Source: Clostridiaceae bacterium UBA5444 (GTDB lineage: Bacteria > Bacillota > Clostridia > Clostridiales > Oxobacteraceae). From it: a stretch of DNA of 50,178 nucleotides. The stretch is taken from positions 26,823 to 77,000 of the forward strand of contig DIRE01000080.1 of NCBI GenBank assembly GCA_002426575.1, given 5' to 3'. The notes beneath the pieces are model-generated. The model saw nothing but the letters and a program-made list of their open reading frames with translations. It searched no databases and was not told where the DNA came from. A program made the translations under genes and the position numbers. Positions 34,270-42,326 of this stretch are shown piece after piece (positions within the stretch are counted from its first letter, which is position 1; the number at the start of each line of letters is the position of its first letter).

Positions 34270-35298
34270 CTACTCTCCTGATAAAAAATCTCCCATTTCA
34301 TCTCGTATTTCATTCATAAGGCTTAAAGTTTCAACCATTACAAGCTCAATACCAAGCTTTTTGCATATATCGTTAAATAAAGCATATGTCTCTTCTCTTT
34401 CAACATAAATACATCTTGGCAGATAACCCATAGTTTCTATTGTATCAATAAACTTATCTACAAATTCATATCCACTTTCTTCAAGCTTTTCTATTAGATG
34501 AATCCCTAATATTGACTCTCCATCATGATCAAGGTACAAGCAAGCCTTTGGATAGAAAGGCCTTCCATTATCAGCAACTGGCGATGGGGCATAGAATGTG
34601 TCTATCTCCCATACATTGCCGCTTTTGGGTGTTACATTTTTAAGTCTTCTGACGCTAATTTCATCAGCTACTTCAACTGTAAAAAGACTTTGGTTAAATG
34701 GCTCTGGAATAATATGTTTTGTTTCCCAGGAGAAAGTATCGCCATTTTTTTGAGGAACTCTCACAAGAAATTCATCATCATTACAATCATATATAAGGTG
34801 TTTATCTTTTTTGCAGAGCATTGCAACCTCTACAGCCTGTTCTATAACTAATGTTAGGAATCTACAATCATCACCATTTAGATACCAAGGGAAAAGTCCT
34901 GGGGTATAGTCTCTAAAAAGTGGCCACTCTTTTTTACCCCTATATTTAAGCCCTAGTTGCTTTATTATATTTAAATCTTTATTGGTTAAACGGGTTCTAT
35001 CTTCGAAAGATAACATAATGCAATCCTGCATAAATAGGGCATCAGGACTTTCAACATCAACTTCTCCCGAGAGTAGTTTTAATACTTCATATAATCCTTT
35101 TTCTCCTTTATATACAGCAATAGCTATATGATTACCTACATTGCCCATTATAGAGCAGTACCCAATTTCACCTGTATAAGGGTTTTGAACCCCAAAAATA
35201 TCATTATTAAACATCCATTTATAACACTTACTGTCTTTAAATTTCTGCGCAGCAATATACAATCTATTCCATTCTTCAATGGTTATTTTTTTATTCAT
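34270..35298 (-). CDS. Conserved protein of unknown function, paralogue 1
   Basis: 342 aa soluble protein, alpha/beta by pattern, with no membrane segment or known catalytic motif. The N-terminal half (FGVQNPYTGEIGYCSIMGNVGNHIAIAVYKGEKGL, then GLFPWYLNGDDCRFLTLVIEQAVEVA) and the C-terminal half (FYPKACLYLDHDGESILG to LPRCIYVEREETYALFNDI) look like two adjoining domains of unknown function found together in Firmicutes; I recall them as DUF7309- and DUF6930-type but cannot verify this. A closely related copy lies 191 bases upstream on the same strand (35490-36515). ATG 35298 has GGAGAT upstream. Confidence 0.7.
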   Translation of the reverse strand: MNKKITIEEWNRLYIAAQKFKDSKCYKWMFNNDIFGVQNPYTGEIGYCSIMGNVGNHIAIAVYKGEKGLYEVLKLLSGEVDVESPDALFMQDCIMLSFEDRTRLTNKDLNIIKQLGLKYRGKKEWPLFRDYTPGLFPWYLNGDDCRFLTLVIEQAVEVAMLCKKDKHLIYDCNDDEFLVRVPQKNGDTFSWETKHIIPEPFNQSLFTVEVADEISVRRLKNVTPKSGNVWEIDTFYAPSPVADNGRPFYPKACLYLDHDGESILGIHLIEKLEESGYEFVDKFIDTIETMGYLPRCIYVEREETYALFNDICKKLGIELVMVETLSLMNEIRDEMGDFLSGE

Positions 35299-35489
35299 AA
35301 TTTTATCTCCTACTTTTTATGTATTAAATAAACACCTACCAATAGCATAATTTTTATATGTTAAAAAGTCAATCACATCAAGCAAAATACTATTAGAAAA
35401 GCAAATAGGTGATAATATTATATATAACAGGAAGAAAAGGATGCAGCTTTGCGGCAAATTTTAAATTTATATCTGAAAAAATGGTTCAT

Positions 35490-36515
35490 TTATATATTTT
35501 TTTGTATATAATCTAGCATATCATATCTTGCTTTTCTTATAATGTTTAGGCTATCAGACATAATAATTTCAATACCAAGCCTTTCTGCTATGTCACTAAA
35601 CAAAACATGGGTTTCATCTTTTAAAACATATAGCGCCCTTGGTATTGTTTTTTTGTCTTCAATGGCAGAAAGGAGAGCATCTACAAATTCATATCCGTTT
35701 TCTTGTATATTTTTTATAAAATGATAAGTTATAGGTTCAGCTGTTTCATGGTTAAAACAAATAAGCACCCTTGGGTAATATGGCCTATAGAATTTATTTT
35801 CAACGGGTGAAGGAGAATAAAAGGTGTCAACCTCCCATGAACCACATCTTTTAAATTTAGAATTTTTTAATCTCATGAGTCTTATTTCATCTGTAAGTAC
35901 AAATGTATAAAACTCTTGTTCATATAGGTCAGGGGGAAGATAAGCATCTTTCCATTCTAAAGATTTACCACTTTTTTTGGGCACTCTTACAAAGAATTTA
36001 CCGCTTATGTCTGGTCTTATAAGCTTTATATTATCTTTACATCTATTTGCAACATCAATAACTTGCCTTAATACTATAGTTAAAAACCTACATTCATCGG
36101 TATTTATATCCCAAGGGAAAAAACCGGGAACAAGGCTTCTAAATATGGGATATGGATTTCTGCCTTTAAAGCTCATATTAAGATCCCAAACCACGGCTGA
36201 ATCTAGTGGGTTTAAATCATCTTCACTGCCAAATGTAAGGGCAAGGCATTTTTGCGTTATAATACCTTCAGGGTCGTCAGGTTTTATTTCTCCCATAAAT
36301 ATTTTCATTATGCTTTCTAAACCTTCCGCACCTAAATAAACTGCAAGGCCTTTATTCTCACCAAGTCCTCCCATGACTGAACAATAGCCTACCACGTTTG
36401 TATTAGGATTTAATACTCCAAATATATCTGTGTTAGATATCCATTTCCAAGGTTTAAGCTTTTTAAACTCTAAAGCTGCATCGTATAGCTCTTTAAATTC
36501 ATGTAAATTAGGCAT
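35490..36515 (-). CDS. Conserved protein of unknown function, paralogue 2
   Basis: 341 aa, same two-part layout as the neighbouring paralogue: FGVLNPNTNVVGYCSVMGGLGENKGLAVYLGAEGL, GFFPWDINTDECRFLTIVLRQVIDVA, SWEVDTFYSPSPVE and a C-terminal IPRALYVLKDETHVLFSDIAERLGIEII. By eye about 40 percent of residues are shared along the whole length, indicating an old tandem duplication. The open frame extends to 36584, but ATG 36515 is preferred because GGTAGGAGAG lies just upstream and the protein then aligns with its paralogue. Function unknown. Confidence 0.7.
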   Translation of the reverse strand: MPNLHEFKELYDAALEFKKLKPWKWISNTDIFGVLNPNTNVVGYCSVMGGLGENKGLAVYLGAEGLESIMKIFMGEIKPDDPEGIITQKCLALTFGSEDDLNPLDSAVVWDLNMSFKGRNPYPIFRSLVPGFFPWDINTDECRFLTIVLRQVIDVANRCKDNIKLIRPDISGKFFVRVPKKSGKSLEWKDAYLPPDLYEQEFYTFVLTDEIRLMRLKNSKFKRCGSWEVDTFYSPSPVENKFYRPYYPRVLICFNHETAEPITYHFIKNIQENGYEFVDALLSAIEDKKTIPRALYVLKDETHVLFSDIAERLGIEIIMSDSLNIIRKARYDMLDYIQKNI

Positions 36516-36680
36516 AGCAACTCTCCTACCATATATAAAATATTTTTGTTTAGTATTATTACCAAATAAAAAAAATCTAACCAATATAATGCAGACATTC
36601 TATTATAATACTTCAATTATGCGCAAATATATGCTAGTCTATTAGTATCTGGTTAAATATAATATGTAAAAGGAGTTGAG

Positions 36681-36707
36681 ATGCCGTTAATCCGGTATGA
36701 ACTTTAG
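36681..36707 (+). CDS. Leader peptide ORF (MPLIRYEL) upstream of L25
   Basis: ATG at 36681 with a near-ideal Shine-Dalgarno (AAAAGGAG, ending 36675) opens an eight-codon frame ended by TAG at 36705-36707. It lies at the start of a roughly 170-base structured leader of the L25 gene, whereas the L25 start itself has only a weak or hidden ribosome site. This is the layout of a translational attenuator. The peptide is not one I recognise from known leaders. Confidence 0.45.
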   Translation: MPLIRYEL

Positions 36708-36734
36708 TTTTATGGACTTATGTTCTAATTAATA

Positions 36735-36818
36735 ACTGGACACGAGCAACACCACGGAATTTAAGCTTTCGGAGTGCTTAACCAGCGCCATGTCATATTT
36801 AGTTATGTACAGGCGGCA
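36735..36818 (+). promoter_or_regulatory. Structured 5' leader of the L25 gene
   Basis: Two nested elements are visible by eye. CTGG (36737 region) closes with CCAG (36782 region) around an inner TTAAGC/GCTTAA stem. A downstream hairpin pairs CGCCATGT-CATA with TAT-GTACAGGCG (about 36786-36815). The second hairpin would hide AGGCGG (36811-36816), the only purine-rich site before the ATG at 36821. It does not match the riboswitch classes I compared from memory. Folding is by eye only. Confidence 0.4.
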
Positions 36819-36847
36819 CCATGAGGAAAGAGGTAAGCGGCAATATT

Positions 36848-37471
36848 ATGAAAAATGTTTTACATGGAAGACAAAGAGAAGATTTATCTAAAGGGTACAC
36901 CACAAAGATTAGGAAAGAGGGCAGTATACCAGGGGTTTTATATGGACTTAATAAAGAATCCTGTAATATTGAGCTTGATGAGCCTGAATTGCTTAAAACC
37001 CTTAAAGTAGTTGGAGAACATGGAGCTGTAGCAATTGACTTAGATGGTAATACGGAAAATACTGTTATTAAGGAGACCCAAAGACACCCTGTATCAAATA
37101 AGATTATTCATGTTGATTTTCAAAGAGTTGATGCAGGGCAGATGATAAATGCCAAGGTTCCAATCATGTTTGAAGGCGAAGATCTTTTGGTACGTAAAGG
37201 ATATATTTCAAGTACTCAAATGAATGAGCTTGAGGTTCAATGCATTCCAGAGCACCTACCAAGGTACATTACAGTTAATATCTCAGAACTTAAGCCTGGA
37301 GATATTATTTTAGTTAAAGATATTGTTGCTAATGAAAATATTACAATAGTTGATGATAAGGATTTAGTTGTAACCTCTATAGTTTATGCTGAGGTAGAAA
37401 AAGAGGCAGAGGAAGGGGAAGCTGCAGCATCAGTTGAGGTACCTCTAGTAGGGAAAGAGAAAGAGGAATGA
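36848..37471 (+). CDS. rplY: Ribosomal protein bL25 (Ctc/TL5 type)
   Basis: 207 aa two-domain form of bL25, which binds 5S rRNA loop E; the long form is also known as the general stress protein Ctc. The N-terminal 5S-binding domain (NVLHGRQREDLSKGYTTKIRKEGSIPGVLYG) and HVDFQRVDAGQMINAKVPIMFEGE boundary are clear, and the C-terminal beta domain ends in an acidic tail rich in Glu. The family-typical start is ATG 36848; an in-frame ATG at 36821 would add nine residues and sits behind AGGCGG. Both ribosome sites are weak, which is odd for a ribosomal protein and may relate to the leader ORF upstream. Confidence 0.88.
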   Translation: MKNVLHGRQREDLSKGYTTKIRKEGSIPGVLYGLNKESCNIELDEPELLKTLKVVGEHGAVAIDLDGNTENTVIKETQRHPVSNKIIHVDFQRVDAGQMINAKVPIMFEGEDLLVRKGYISSTQMNELEVQCIPEHLPRYITVNISELKPGDIILVKDIVANENITIVDDKDLVVTSIVYAEVEKEAEEGEAAASVEVPLVGKEKEE

Positions 37472-37481
37472 GGAAAAATTA

Positions 37482-38135
37482 ATGATTAAAGCTGTCATAT
37501 TTGATATGGATGGAGTTATCATAGATAGCGAACCAGACCATATAAAGCAGGAGATGAAGTTATTTAAAAGCCTTGGTTTAGATATGAATGAAGAAGAGCA
37601 TCAAAGATTTATAGGCACAACATCTTATTACATGTGGGAGACTATAAAAAGGGAAAATAATTTGGCCTTTTCTGTGGAGGAACTTGTTAATATGGATAGG
37701 GAAAAGTACTATAATCATTTATGCTCTATAGAAGACATAAACCCAATTGAAGGAGTTTACGAGCTTATAGAAAGTTTGTACGAAAACAAAATTAAACTTG
37801 CAATTGCATCATCATCCCCTATAAAGGTTATAGAGCTTGTAGTTAAAAGGCTAAAAGCAGACAAATTCTTTAAGGCCGTAGTTCAGGGAGATGATGTTTT
37901 AAGGAGCAAGCCTGAACCTGATATATTTTTGTATGCTGCACAAAAACTTAATGCTGATCCAAAAGAATGCGCTGTAATTGAGGATTCTAAAAATGGAGTA
38001 AATGGAGCCAAAAAGGCAGGTATGAGGGCGATTGGGTACTTAAACCCAAACTCTGGGAATCAAGACTTATCAAATGCTGATTTGATTATAAAATCTTTTA
38101 AAAATATAGAAATAGGAAAGATACTTGGAGAGTAA
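37482..38135 (+). CDS. HAD-superfamily phosphatase (beta-phosphoglucomutase-like)
   Basis: 217 aa haloacid-dehalogenase hydrolase. Motif I FDMDGVIIDSEPD supplies the nucleophile and acid aspartates, motif II is ASSSP, motif III has KSKPEPD-like RSKPEPDIF, and motif IV is VIEDSKNGVNGAKKAGM. A helical cap lies between motifs I and II. The substrate is a small phosphorylated metabolite, not predictable here. It starts 10 bases after rplY, so it shares its transcript, and ends before a terminator. A second, related HAD protein is encoded at 41291-41941. Confidence 0.85.
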   Translation: MIKAVIFDMDGVIIDSEPDHIKQEMKLFKSLGLDMNEEEHQRFIGTTSYYMWETIKRENNLAFSVEELVNMDREKYYNHLCSIEDINPIEGVYELIESLYENKIKLAIASSSPIKVIELVVKRLKADKFFKAVVQGDDVLRSKPEPDIFLYAAQKLNADPKECAVIEDSKNGVNGAKKAGMRAIGYLNPNSGNQDLSNADLIIKSFKNIEIGKILGE

Positions 38136-38156
38136 AGTAGTAAAGTATAGATATAT

Positions 38157-38194
38157 AAAAAGGCTTGCCCGATTTTTGTAGGCAAGCCTTTTAT
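38157..38194. terminator. Bidirectional terminator
   Basis: AAAAAGGCTTGCC (38157-38169) pairs with GGCAAGCCTTTT (38181-38192). It is shared by the converging HAD and rubrerythrin genes. Confidence 0.87.
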
Positions 38195-38195
38195 A

Positions 38196-38789
38196 TTAAT
38201 ATGTTTCAACAAATAGTTCAAAATATGCTTTTGGATGTTGGCAAGCAGGACATTTTTCAGGAGCAGAAGCACCTTCATGAATGTATCCGCAATTGTTACA
38301 TTTCCAAAAGACCTTTCCATCCTTTACAAAAACAGTGCCATTTTCAACATTTCCGGCAAGTTTATTGTATCTTATCTCATGCCTTTCCTCAACTGAAGCA
38401 ATAAACTTGTAGGTTAAAGCTATGTCATGGAAGCCCTCTTTTTCAGCTACATCAGCAAAAGTAGGGTAAAGCTTTGCCCATTCTTCGTTTTCACCAGCTG
38501 CTGCTGCTTTTAGATTTTCAAAAGTTGTACCTTGAGCAACAGGGTATGATGCATTGATCTCAATTGCTGCAGGTAGTTCGCCTTCAAAACCCTTAAGTAG
38601 ATATTTATAAAACATCTTAGCATGTTCTTTTTCATTATTAGCAGTTTCAATAAAGATATCTTTTATCTGCTTATAGCCTTCCTTATCAGCTATTGATGAA
38701 TAAAAAGTGTAGCGGTTTCTTGCCTGGGACTCTCCTGCAAAGGACTTTAATAAGTTTTCTGCTGTTTTAGTACCTTTTAAACTTTTCAT
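38196..38789 (-). CDS. rbr: Rubrerythrin
   Basis: 197 aa non-heme iron peroxidase reducing hydrogen peroxide in anaerobes. The N-terminal ferritin-like domain has di-iron ligands in ESQARNRY, NNEKEHAKMFYKYL, GENEEWAKLYP and EERHEIRYN. The C-terminal rubredoxin domain carries the two CxxC pairs in WKCNNCGYIHEG and PEKCPACQ. Length and order are standard. GGAGGT lies before the ATG. A PerR-like box overlaps its TATAAT, and an ATT triplet run lies in the 5' leader. Confidence 0.95.
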   Translation of the reverse strand: MKSLKGTKTAENLLKSFAGESQARNRYTFYSSIADKEGYKQIKDIFIETANNEKEHAKMFYKYLLKGFEGELPAAIEINASYPVAQGTTFENLKAAAAGENEEWAKLYPTFADVAEKEGFHDIALTYKFIASVEERHEIRYNKLAGNVENGTVFVKDGKVFWKCNNCGYIHEGASAPEKCPACQHPKAYFELFVETY

Positions 38790-38813
38790 AATTTACACCT
38801 CCACTATTATTAT

Positions 38814-38829
38814 TATTATTATTATTATC
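38814..38829. repeat. Trinucleotide (ATT)n microsatellite in rubrerythrin leader
   Basis: Five to seven tandem TAT/ATT units (plus strand) lie between the Shine-Dalgarno (38807-38812) and the -10/PerR-like box. Slippage here would change leader length without affecting the coding frame. Confidence 0.7.
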
Positions 38830-38830
38830 G

Positions 38831-38847
38831 TTATAGTCACTATTATA
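38831..38847 (-). promoter_or_regulatory. PerR-like box and -10 of rubrerythrin
   Basis: TTATAGTCACTATTA (38831-38845) matches the PerR consensus TTATAATNATTATAA at 11-12 of 14 defined positions and contains a perfect 11-base palindrome ATAGTCACTAT. The minus-strand TATAAT (38847-38842) overlaps it. PerR control of rubrerythrin is established in clostridia. Confidence 0.5.
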
Positions 38848-38908
38848 GCATAAAAAAAGCAATAAGAGGCAGATACATGGCATAATATAGACTTTATGCA
38901 TATTACTT

Positions 38909-40027
38909 CTATTTTACTATAATTAATTCATAGTCTTGCGTTCCCATTCCTATAGATTCTCCATGCTTTAAGCCAGACTCCCAGTCGGTATTTGAATGTA
39001 TATGGGTAAATTTATCTTCATCGTTATTAAATTCATTATTATCAAGTACAGAGCCTTTTATTATTGGAGCCTTATTTACTAAATCTACACAAGCTCTGTC
39101 AAGTGCTATAGGATCAAAGGATGCAGCCATACCTATATTAGGTACAATTGGAATATCATTTGAATCCCAACAATCGCAATTAGGAGAAACATCCATAATG
39201 AAGCTAATATGAAATGATGGCTTATCTTTTATAACTGCATAAGCATATTCGGCTATTTTTTCATTGGCTGTAACAGCTGATTCATTCCATATTATTTGTG
39301 CAGCATCAAACATGCATTCTGCAACACATTGACCACAGCCAACACATTTTTCATAGTCTATGGAAGCTTTTTTATTCTCATCAAGGCTTATTGCACCTTG
39401 AGCACAGTTTTTAATACACTGCCTGCAGCCAGTGCAATTTTCCTTCTCAATTTTAGGCTGAGACGCTGAATGCATTTCTAATTTTCCGCCCCTTGAGCCA
39501 GACCCCATACCTAAGTTTTTAAGAGCACCGCCAAATCCAGTCATTTCATGACCTTTAAAGTGGCTCATAGATATTATTATATCTGAATCACATATAGCAG
39601 TTCCTATCTTTGCAGTCTTGCAATACTTTTGATTTATTTCTATTTCTCTATAATCAGTCCCCTTTAAACCATCTGCTATAATTATATTGCAGCCTACTGT
39701 AAGTTTGTTAAAACCATTTTCTGAAGCAGCATCTAAATGATCAATAGCATTTGATCTTCTTCCTGAATATAGGGTATTTGAGTCTGTAAGGAAGGGGATA
39801 CCTCCTAACTCTTTAATAATAGATACAACCTTTGCTGCATAATTAGGTCTAATAAATGCAAGGTTTCCAGGTTCTCCAAAATGGATTTTAATTGCTACAA
39901 ATTTGTTTTTAAAATCAATATTTTGAATGCCAGCCTTTTTTACAAGCTTTTCTAATTTATCGAGCAAATTCATTCCTGATTTTGTTTTAAAATCGGTAAA
40001 ATATACTTTTGATTTTGATGTTTCCAT
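38909..40027 (-). CDS. DUF362 protein with two [4Fe-4S] ferredoxin motifs
   Basis: 372 aa. The DUF362 domain (about 20-190, ending ISMSHFKGHEMTGFGGALKNLGMG) is interrupted by a dicluster ferredoxin insertion, ENCTGCRQCIKNCAQGAI and EKCVGCGQCVAECMFDAA (about 195-245), after which DUF362 resumes (PNIGMAASFDPIALDRACVDLVNKA). Function unknown; the family occurs in many anaerobes next to redox genes. Start ATG 40027 is preferred over 40042 since GGAGGT (40034-40039) lies 6 bases upstream of it. It appears monocistronic; a possible functional link to the adjacent rubrerythrin is only positional. Confidence 0.82.
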   Translation of the reverse strand: METSKSKVYFTDFKTKSGMNLLDKLEKLVKKAGIQNIDFKNKFVAIKIHFGEPGNLAFIRPNYAAKVVSIIKELGGIPFLTDSNTLYSGRRSNAIDHLDAASENGFNKLTVGCNIIIADGLKGTDYREIEINQKYCKTAKIGTAICDSDIIISMSHFKGHEMTGFGGALKNLGMGSGSRGGKLEMHSASQPKIEKENCTGCRQCIKNCAQGAISLDENKKASIDYEKCVGCGQCVAECMFDAAQIIWNESAVTANEKIAEYAYAVIKDKPSFHISFIMDVSPNCDCWDSNDIPIVPNIGMAASFDPIALDRACVDLVNKAPIIKGSVLDNNEFNNDEDKFTHIHSNTDWESGLKHGESIGMGTQDYELIIVK

Positions 40028-40296
40028 TAAATTTACCTCCATACAAAATTATTTGATGATGAAACTAGTATTAAGATGTGGTATAGTTTGATTATAAGTA
40101 ATTTAACCAATAGTGGCAAGTTTATATTGATTATTATTAATGGTATTGTTAGGCTTAGGCTTGGAATTAAGTTATAGGTATATTTCTAATGAAAATTAAT
40201 AAAGAATAATATTATGATGTATCAATTGACTATAATAAATGATAAACTTAGGATAAGAAATATGCATTATTGGTGTATTAAGTAAGGAGGAGTGTT

Positions 40297-41133
40297 ATGA
40301 AATATAAAATCGTTGCTGACAGCAGCTGTGATCTTACAGAGGAAATGAAAAAAGAGATGAACGTGGAAATAGTTCCTTTGACGCTGCAACTAGGTGAAAA
40401 AGAGTATATAGATGATGAAAATTTAAATGTTAGAGAATATGTAAGTGATATGAACCAGTGTAAAACACCTCCAAAATCAGCATGCCCATCACCAGGAGAA
40501 TTTTTTAAAAAATATTTAGGGGATGAAAGTGTATTTACAGTTACTTTATCATCAAAATTAAGTGGCACTTATAATAGCGCTGTAATAGCTAAAAATAAAT
40601 TCGTTGAAGAAATAGGAAATAAATTCGTACATGTATTTGACTCAATGAGTGCGAGTGTAGGCGAAACATTGGTATGCATTAAAATAGCAGAACTTGCACA
40701 AAAGGATCTAGGGGAAATGGAGATAGTTGAGAAGGTTACAAATTATATTAATGGTATGAAAACACTTTTCTTACTTGAGAGCCTTGACCATTTAGCAAAG
40801 GCAGGAAGATTAAACCATATAGTAGCAAAGATAGCATCAGTGCTTTCTATAAAGCCTATTATGGGTTCAAATGGCGAGGGAAATATAAAGCTCTTTGAAA
40901 AAGTTAGAGGATATAATAGAGCTTTTAATAGAATGGTAGATTTAGTAGGGGAAACGGGAGAAAAGCTTGAGGACAAGATACTTGGAATAGCCCACTGCAA
41001 TTGCCCTGATAGAGCCGAAAAGTTTAAAGAAGAAGTAGAAAAAAAGTATAATTTTAAAGATATAGTTATAGTGAATATGTCAGGCTTAAGTTCAACTTAT
41101 GCAGACGATGGCGGGCTAGTAATAGCATTTTAA
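40297..41133 (+). CDS. DegV family fatty-acid-binding protein
   Basis: 278 aa DegV/FakB-type protein, which binds a fatty acid for phosphorylation by the FakA kinase. The N-terminal VADSSCDLTEEM, the DD-rich ID-DENLN region, ACPSPGEFFKKY with VTLSSKLSGTYNSA, and the C-terminal RGYNRAFNRMVDL and ARL-type segments are family marks. No fakA is nearby. ATG 40297 follows AAGGAGGAG. A strong terminator follows. Binding specificity cannot be read from sequence. Confidence 0.9.
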   Translation: MKYKIVADSSCDLTEEMKKEMNVEIVPLTLQLGEKEYIDDENLNVREYVSDMNQCKTPPKSACPSPGEFFKKYLGDESVFTVTLSSKLSGTYNSAVIAKNKFVEEIGNKFVHVFDSMSASVGETLVCIKIAELAQKDLGEMEIVEKVTNYINGMKTLFLLESLDHLAKAGRLNHIVAKIASVLSIKPIMGSNGEGNIKLFEKVRGYNRAFNRMVDLVGETGEKLEDKILGIAHCNCPDRAEKFKEEVEKKYNFKDIVIVNMSGLSSTYADDGGLVIAF

Positions 41134-41150
41134 AATTAATTTGTATAATA

Positions 41151-41200
41151 AAAAAAGCGGCAGGCTCAATATTTAAAGTATTGAGCCTGCCGCTTTTTTA
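41151..41200 (+). terminator. Strong terminator after the DegV gene
   Basis: AAAAAAGCGGCAGGCTCAATA (left arm, 41151-41171) pairs perfectly with TATTGAGCCTGCCGCTTTTTT (right arm, from 41179), with a 7-base loop: a 21-bp stem followed by a T-run. Confidence 0.92.
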
Positions 41201-41290
41201 TTATAGTGCTGATTATTTTTAGATTTGTATCACTTGTACCACTACCGGGACGGGTAACGGCATTTGGAAACTTTAAACTAGGGTTATACT

Positions 41291-41941
41291 TTATAATGAA
41301 TTGAGTATATCTATTGTAATACCATCAAAACTAGGTATTACCTTGTCAGCTTTTTTAAGTATGCTAGCAGAGCCTATGCCTATAGCTAGCATATTAGCGT
41401 TTTTGGCTGCCAATATTCCTGCATAAGCATCCTCAAATACAACGCAGCTTTGTGGAGTTAGTCCCATATCTTTTGCACATAATAAGAATACTTCTGGATC
41501 TGGTTTAGCCTTAGAAACCCTATTTCCATCTACTATAGAATCAAATTCAGAAACTAAATCAATTCCTCTTAATATTGCCATTGTATTTTTACTTGCAGAG
41601 CCAAGCCCTATCTTTAATCCTGATTTTTTTGCCCTATTTATAAAATCTAGGGTCCCTGGGAGGATATCAGATTTGTTAATCTTTGATATATATTCTAAAT
41701 ACCAATTATTCTTTTTTTCAGCAAGATAATGTTTTTCATTACTATCTAGCTGGATGTTTCCTATTTCAAGAAGTATATCAAGGCACTTCATCCTGCTTAC
41801 ACCCTTAAATCTTTCATTATCCTCTTCAGTAAAATCTATATTAAGTTCATCAGCGAGCCTCTTCCACGCAAGAAAATGATACTTAGCAGTATCAACAATT
41901 ACCCCATCCAGATCAAATATACATCCCTTAATTTTCTCCAT
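41291..41941 (-). CDS. Beta-phosphoglucomutase-like HAD phosphatase
   Basis: 216 aa HAD protein. Motif I FDLDGVIVDTAKYHFLAWKRLA matches beta-phosphoglucomutase (interconverting beta-glucose 1- and 6-phosphate), including the HxxAW pattern after the aspartates; motif II is GSASKN, motif III KAKPDPEVF and motif IV VFEDAYAGILAAKNANM. No maltose or trehalose phosphorylase gene is adjacent, so the physiological substrate is open. The ATG at 41941 is preferred over the GTG at 41953, which sits 2 bases from AAAGG. The repeat-bracketed island begins about 60 bases away. Confidence 0.8.
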   Translation of the reverse strand: MEKIKGCIFDLDGVIVDTAKYHFLAWKRLADELNIDFTEEDNERFKGVSRMKCLDILLEIGNIQLDSNEKHYLAEKKNNWYLEYISKINKSDILPGTLDFINRAKKSGLKIGLGSASKNTMAILRGIDLVSEFDSIVDGNRVSKAKPDPEVFLLCAKDMGLTPQSCVVFEDAYAGILAAKNANMLAIGIGSASILKKADKVIPSFDGITIDILNSL

Positions 41942-42018
41942 AGTATTTTCCACAACCTTTTTACTTTAATATATCATTTATTCAAGATTGTTACAACGCG
42001 ATGGGCGGAGGGGGGAGG

Positions 42019-42130
42019 GGGGACAGTTCACCCACTTTTGATGGCGGTGGGGACATGGCGGGGACAGTTCATTCATGGCGGGGACAGTTCATTCACCTAC
42101 ATCCACATTTTAAGTGAATGAACTGTCCCC
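42019..42130. repeat. Left array of GGGGACAGTTCA repeats (REP-like)
   Basis: Three forward copies (42019-42030; 42060-42071; 42080-42091), a degenerate fourth (GGGGACA at 42049) and one inverted copy (42119-42130). Positions 42056-42075 and 42076-42095 are an exact 20-bp tandem duplication. GGGGACAGTTCATTCA (42080-42095) pairs perfectly with TGAATGAACTGTCCCC (42115-42130), a 16-bp stem. A matching array with mostly opposite orientation lies at 48276-48441. Similar repeats are associated with REP-family tyrosine transposases in other bacteria, but none is present here. Confidence 0.85.
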
Positions 42131-42192
42131 AATAACCAATAACCGATAAAAAATATAATCATTGTATGTAGATAAATGACGAAACATTATGT

Positions 42193-42221
42193 TTGACATT
42201 AACTGTAAGTAGCTGTAAATT
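42193..42221 (+). promoter_or_regulatory. Promoter of the SCP2/transketolase operon
   Basis: Consensus TTGACA (42193-42198), 17 bases, TAAATT (42216-42221). The strong -35 with a weak -10 places the transcription start at the edge of the operator palindrome. Confidence 0.5.
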
Positions 42222-42228
42222 TAAATTA

Positions 42229-42248
42229 TAGAGTGAGCGCTCATTCTA
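42229..42248. promoter_or_regulatory. TetR-type operator palindrome
   Basis: TAGAGTGAGCGCTCATTCTA is a 20-bp inverted repeat with one mismatched pair and a perfect TGAGCGCTCA core. Such TGAG-centred palindromes are typical TetR/FadR-class operators. The only TetR gene nearby is the last gene of this operon (47582-48268). Confidence 0.65.
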
Positions 42249-42326
42249 AGTAGAATAATATATGAAAGTGTTTGGTGCTTAATGTTTAACGTTTTATTTT
42301 AAAAATAAAATAGGAGGAGGGTTTTT

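Larger units (their letters stand above)
41942..42326. other. Intergenic boundary of the SCP2/transketolase island
   Basis: 385 bases without a gene: the left repeat array (42019-42130), then a promoter (42193-42221) and TetR-type operator (42229-42248) and a leader of about 75 bases to the first gene. Confidence 0.7.

Noticed and set aside
36671..36847. Known riboswitch (cyclic di-GMP, ykkC, THF, SAM) upstream of L25
   Set aside because: Key conserved sequences of these classes were not found by eye; left as an unassigned leader.
42019..42130. CRISPR array
   Set aside because: Repeat copies are too short, unevenly spaced and in both orientations, without unique spacers or cas genes.
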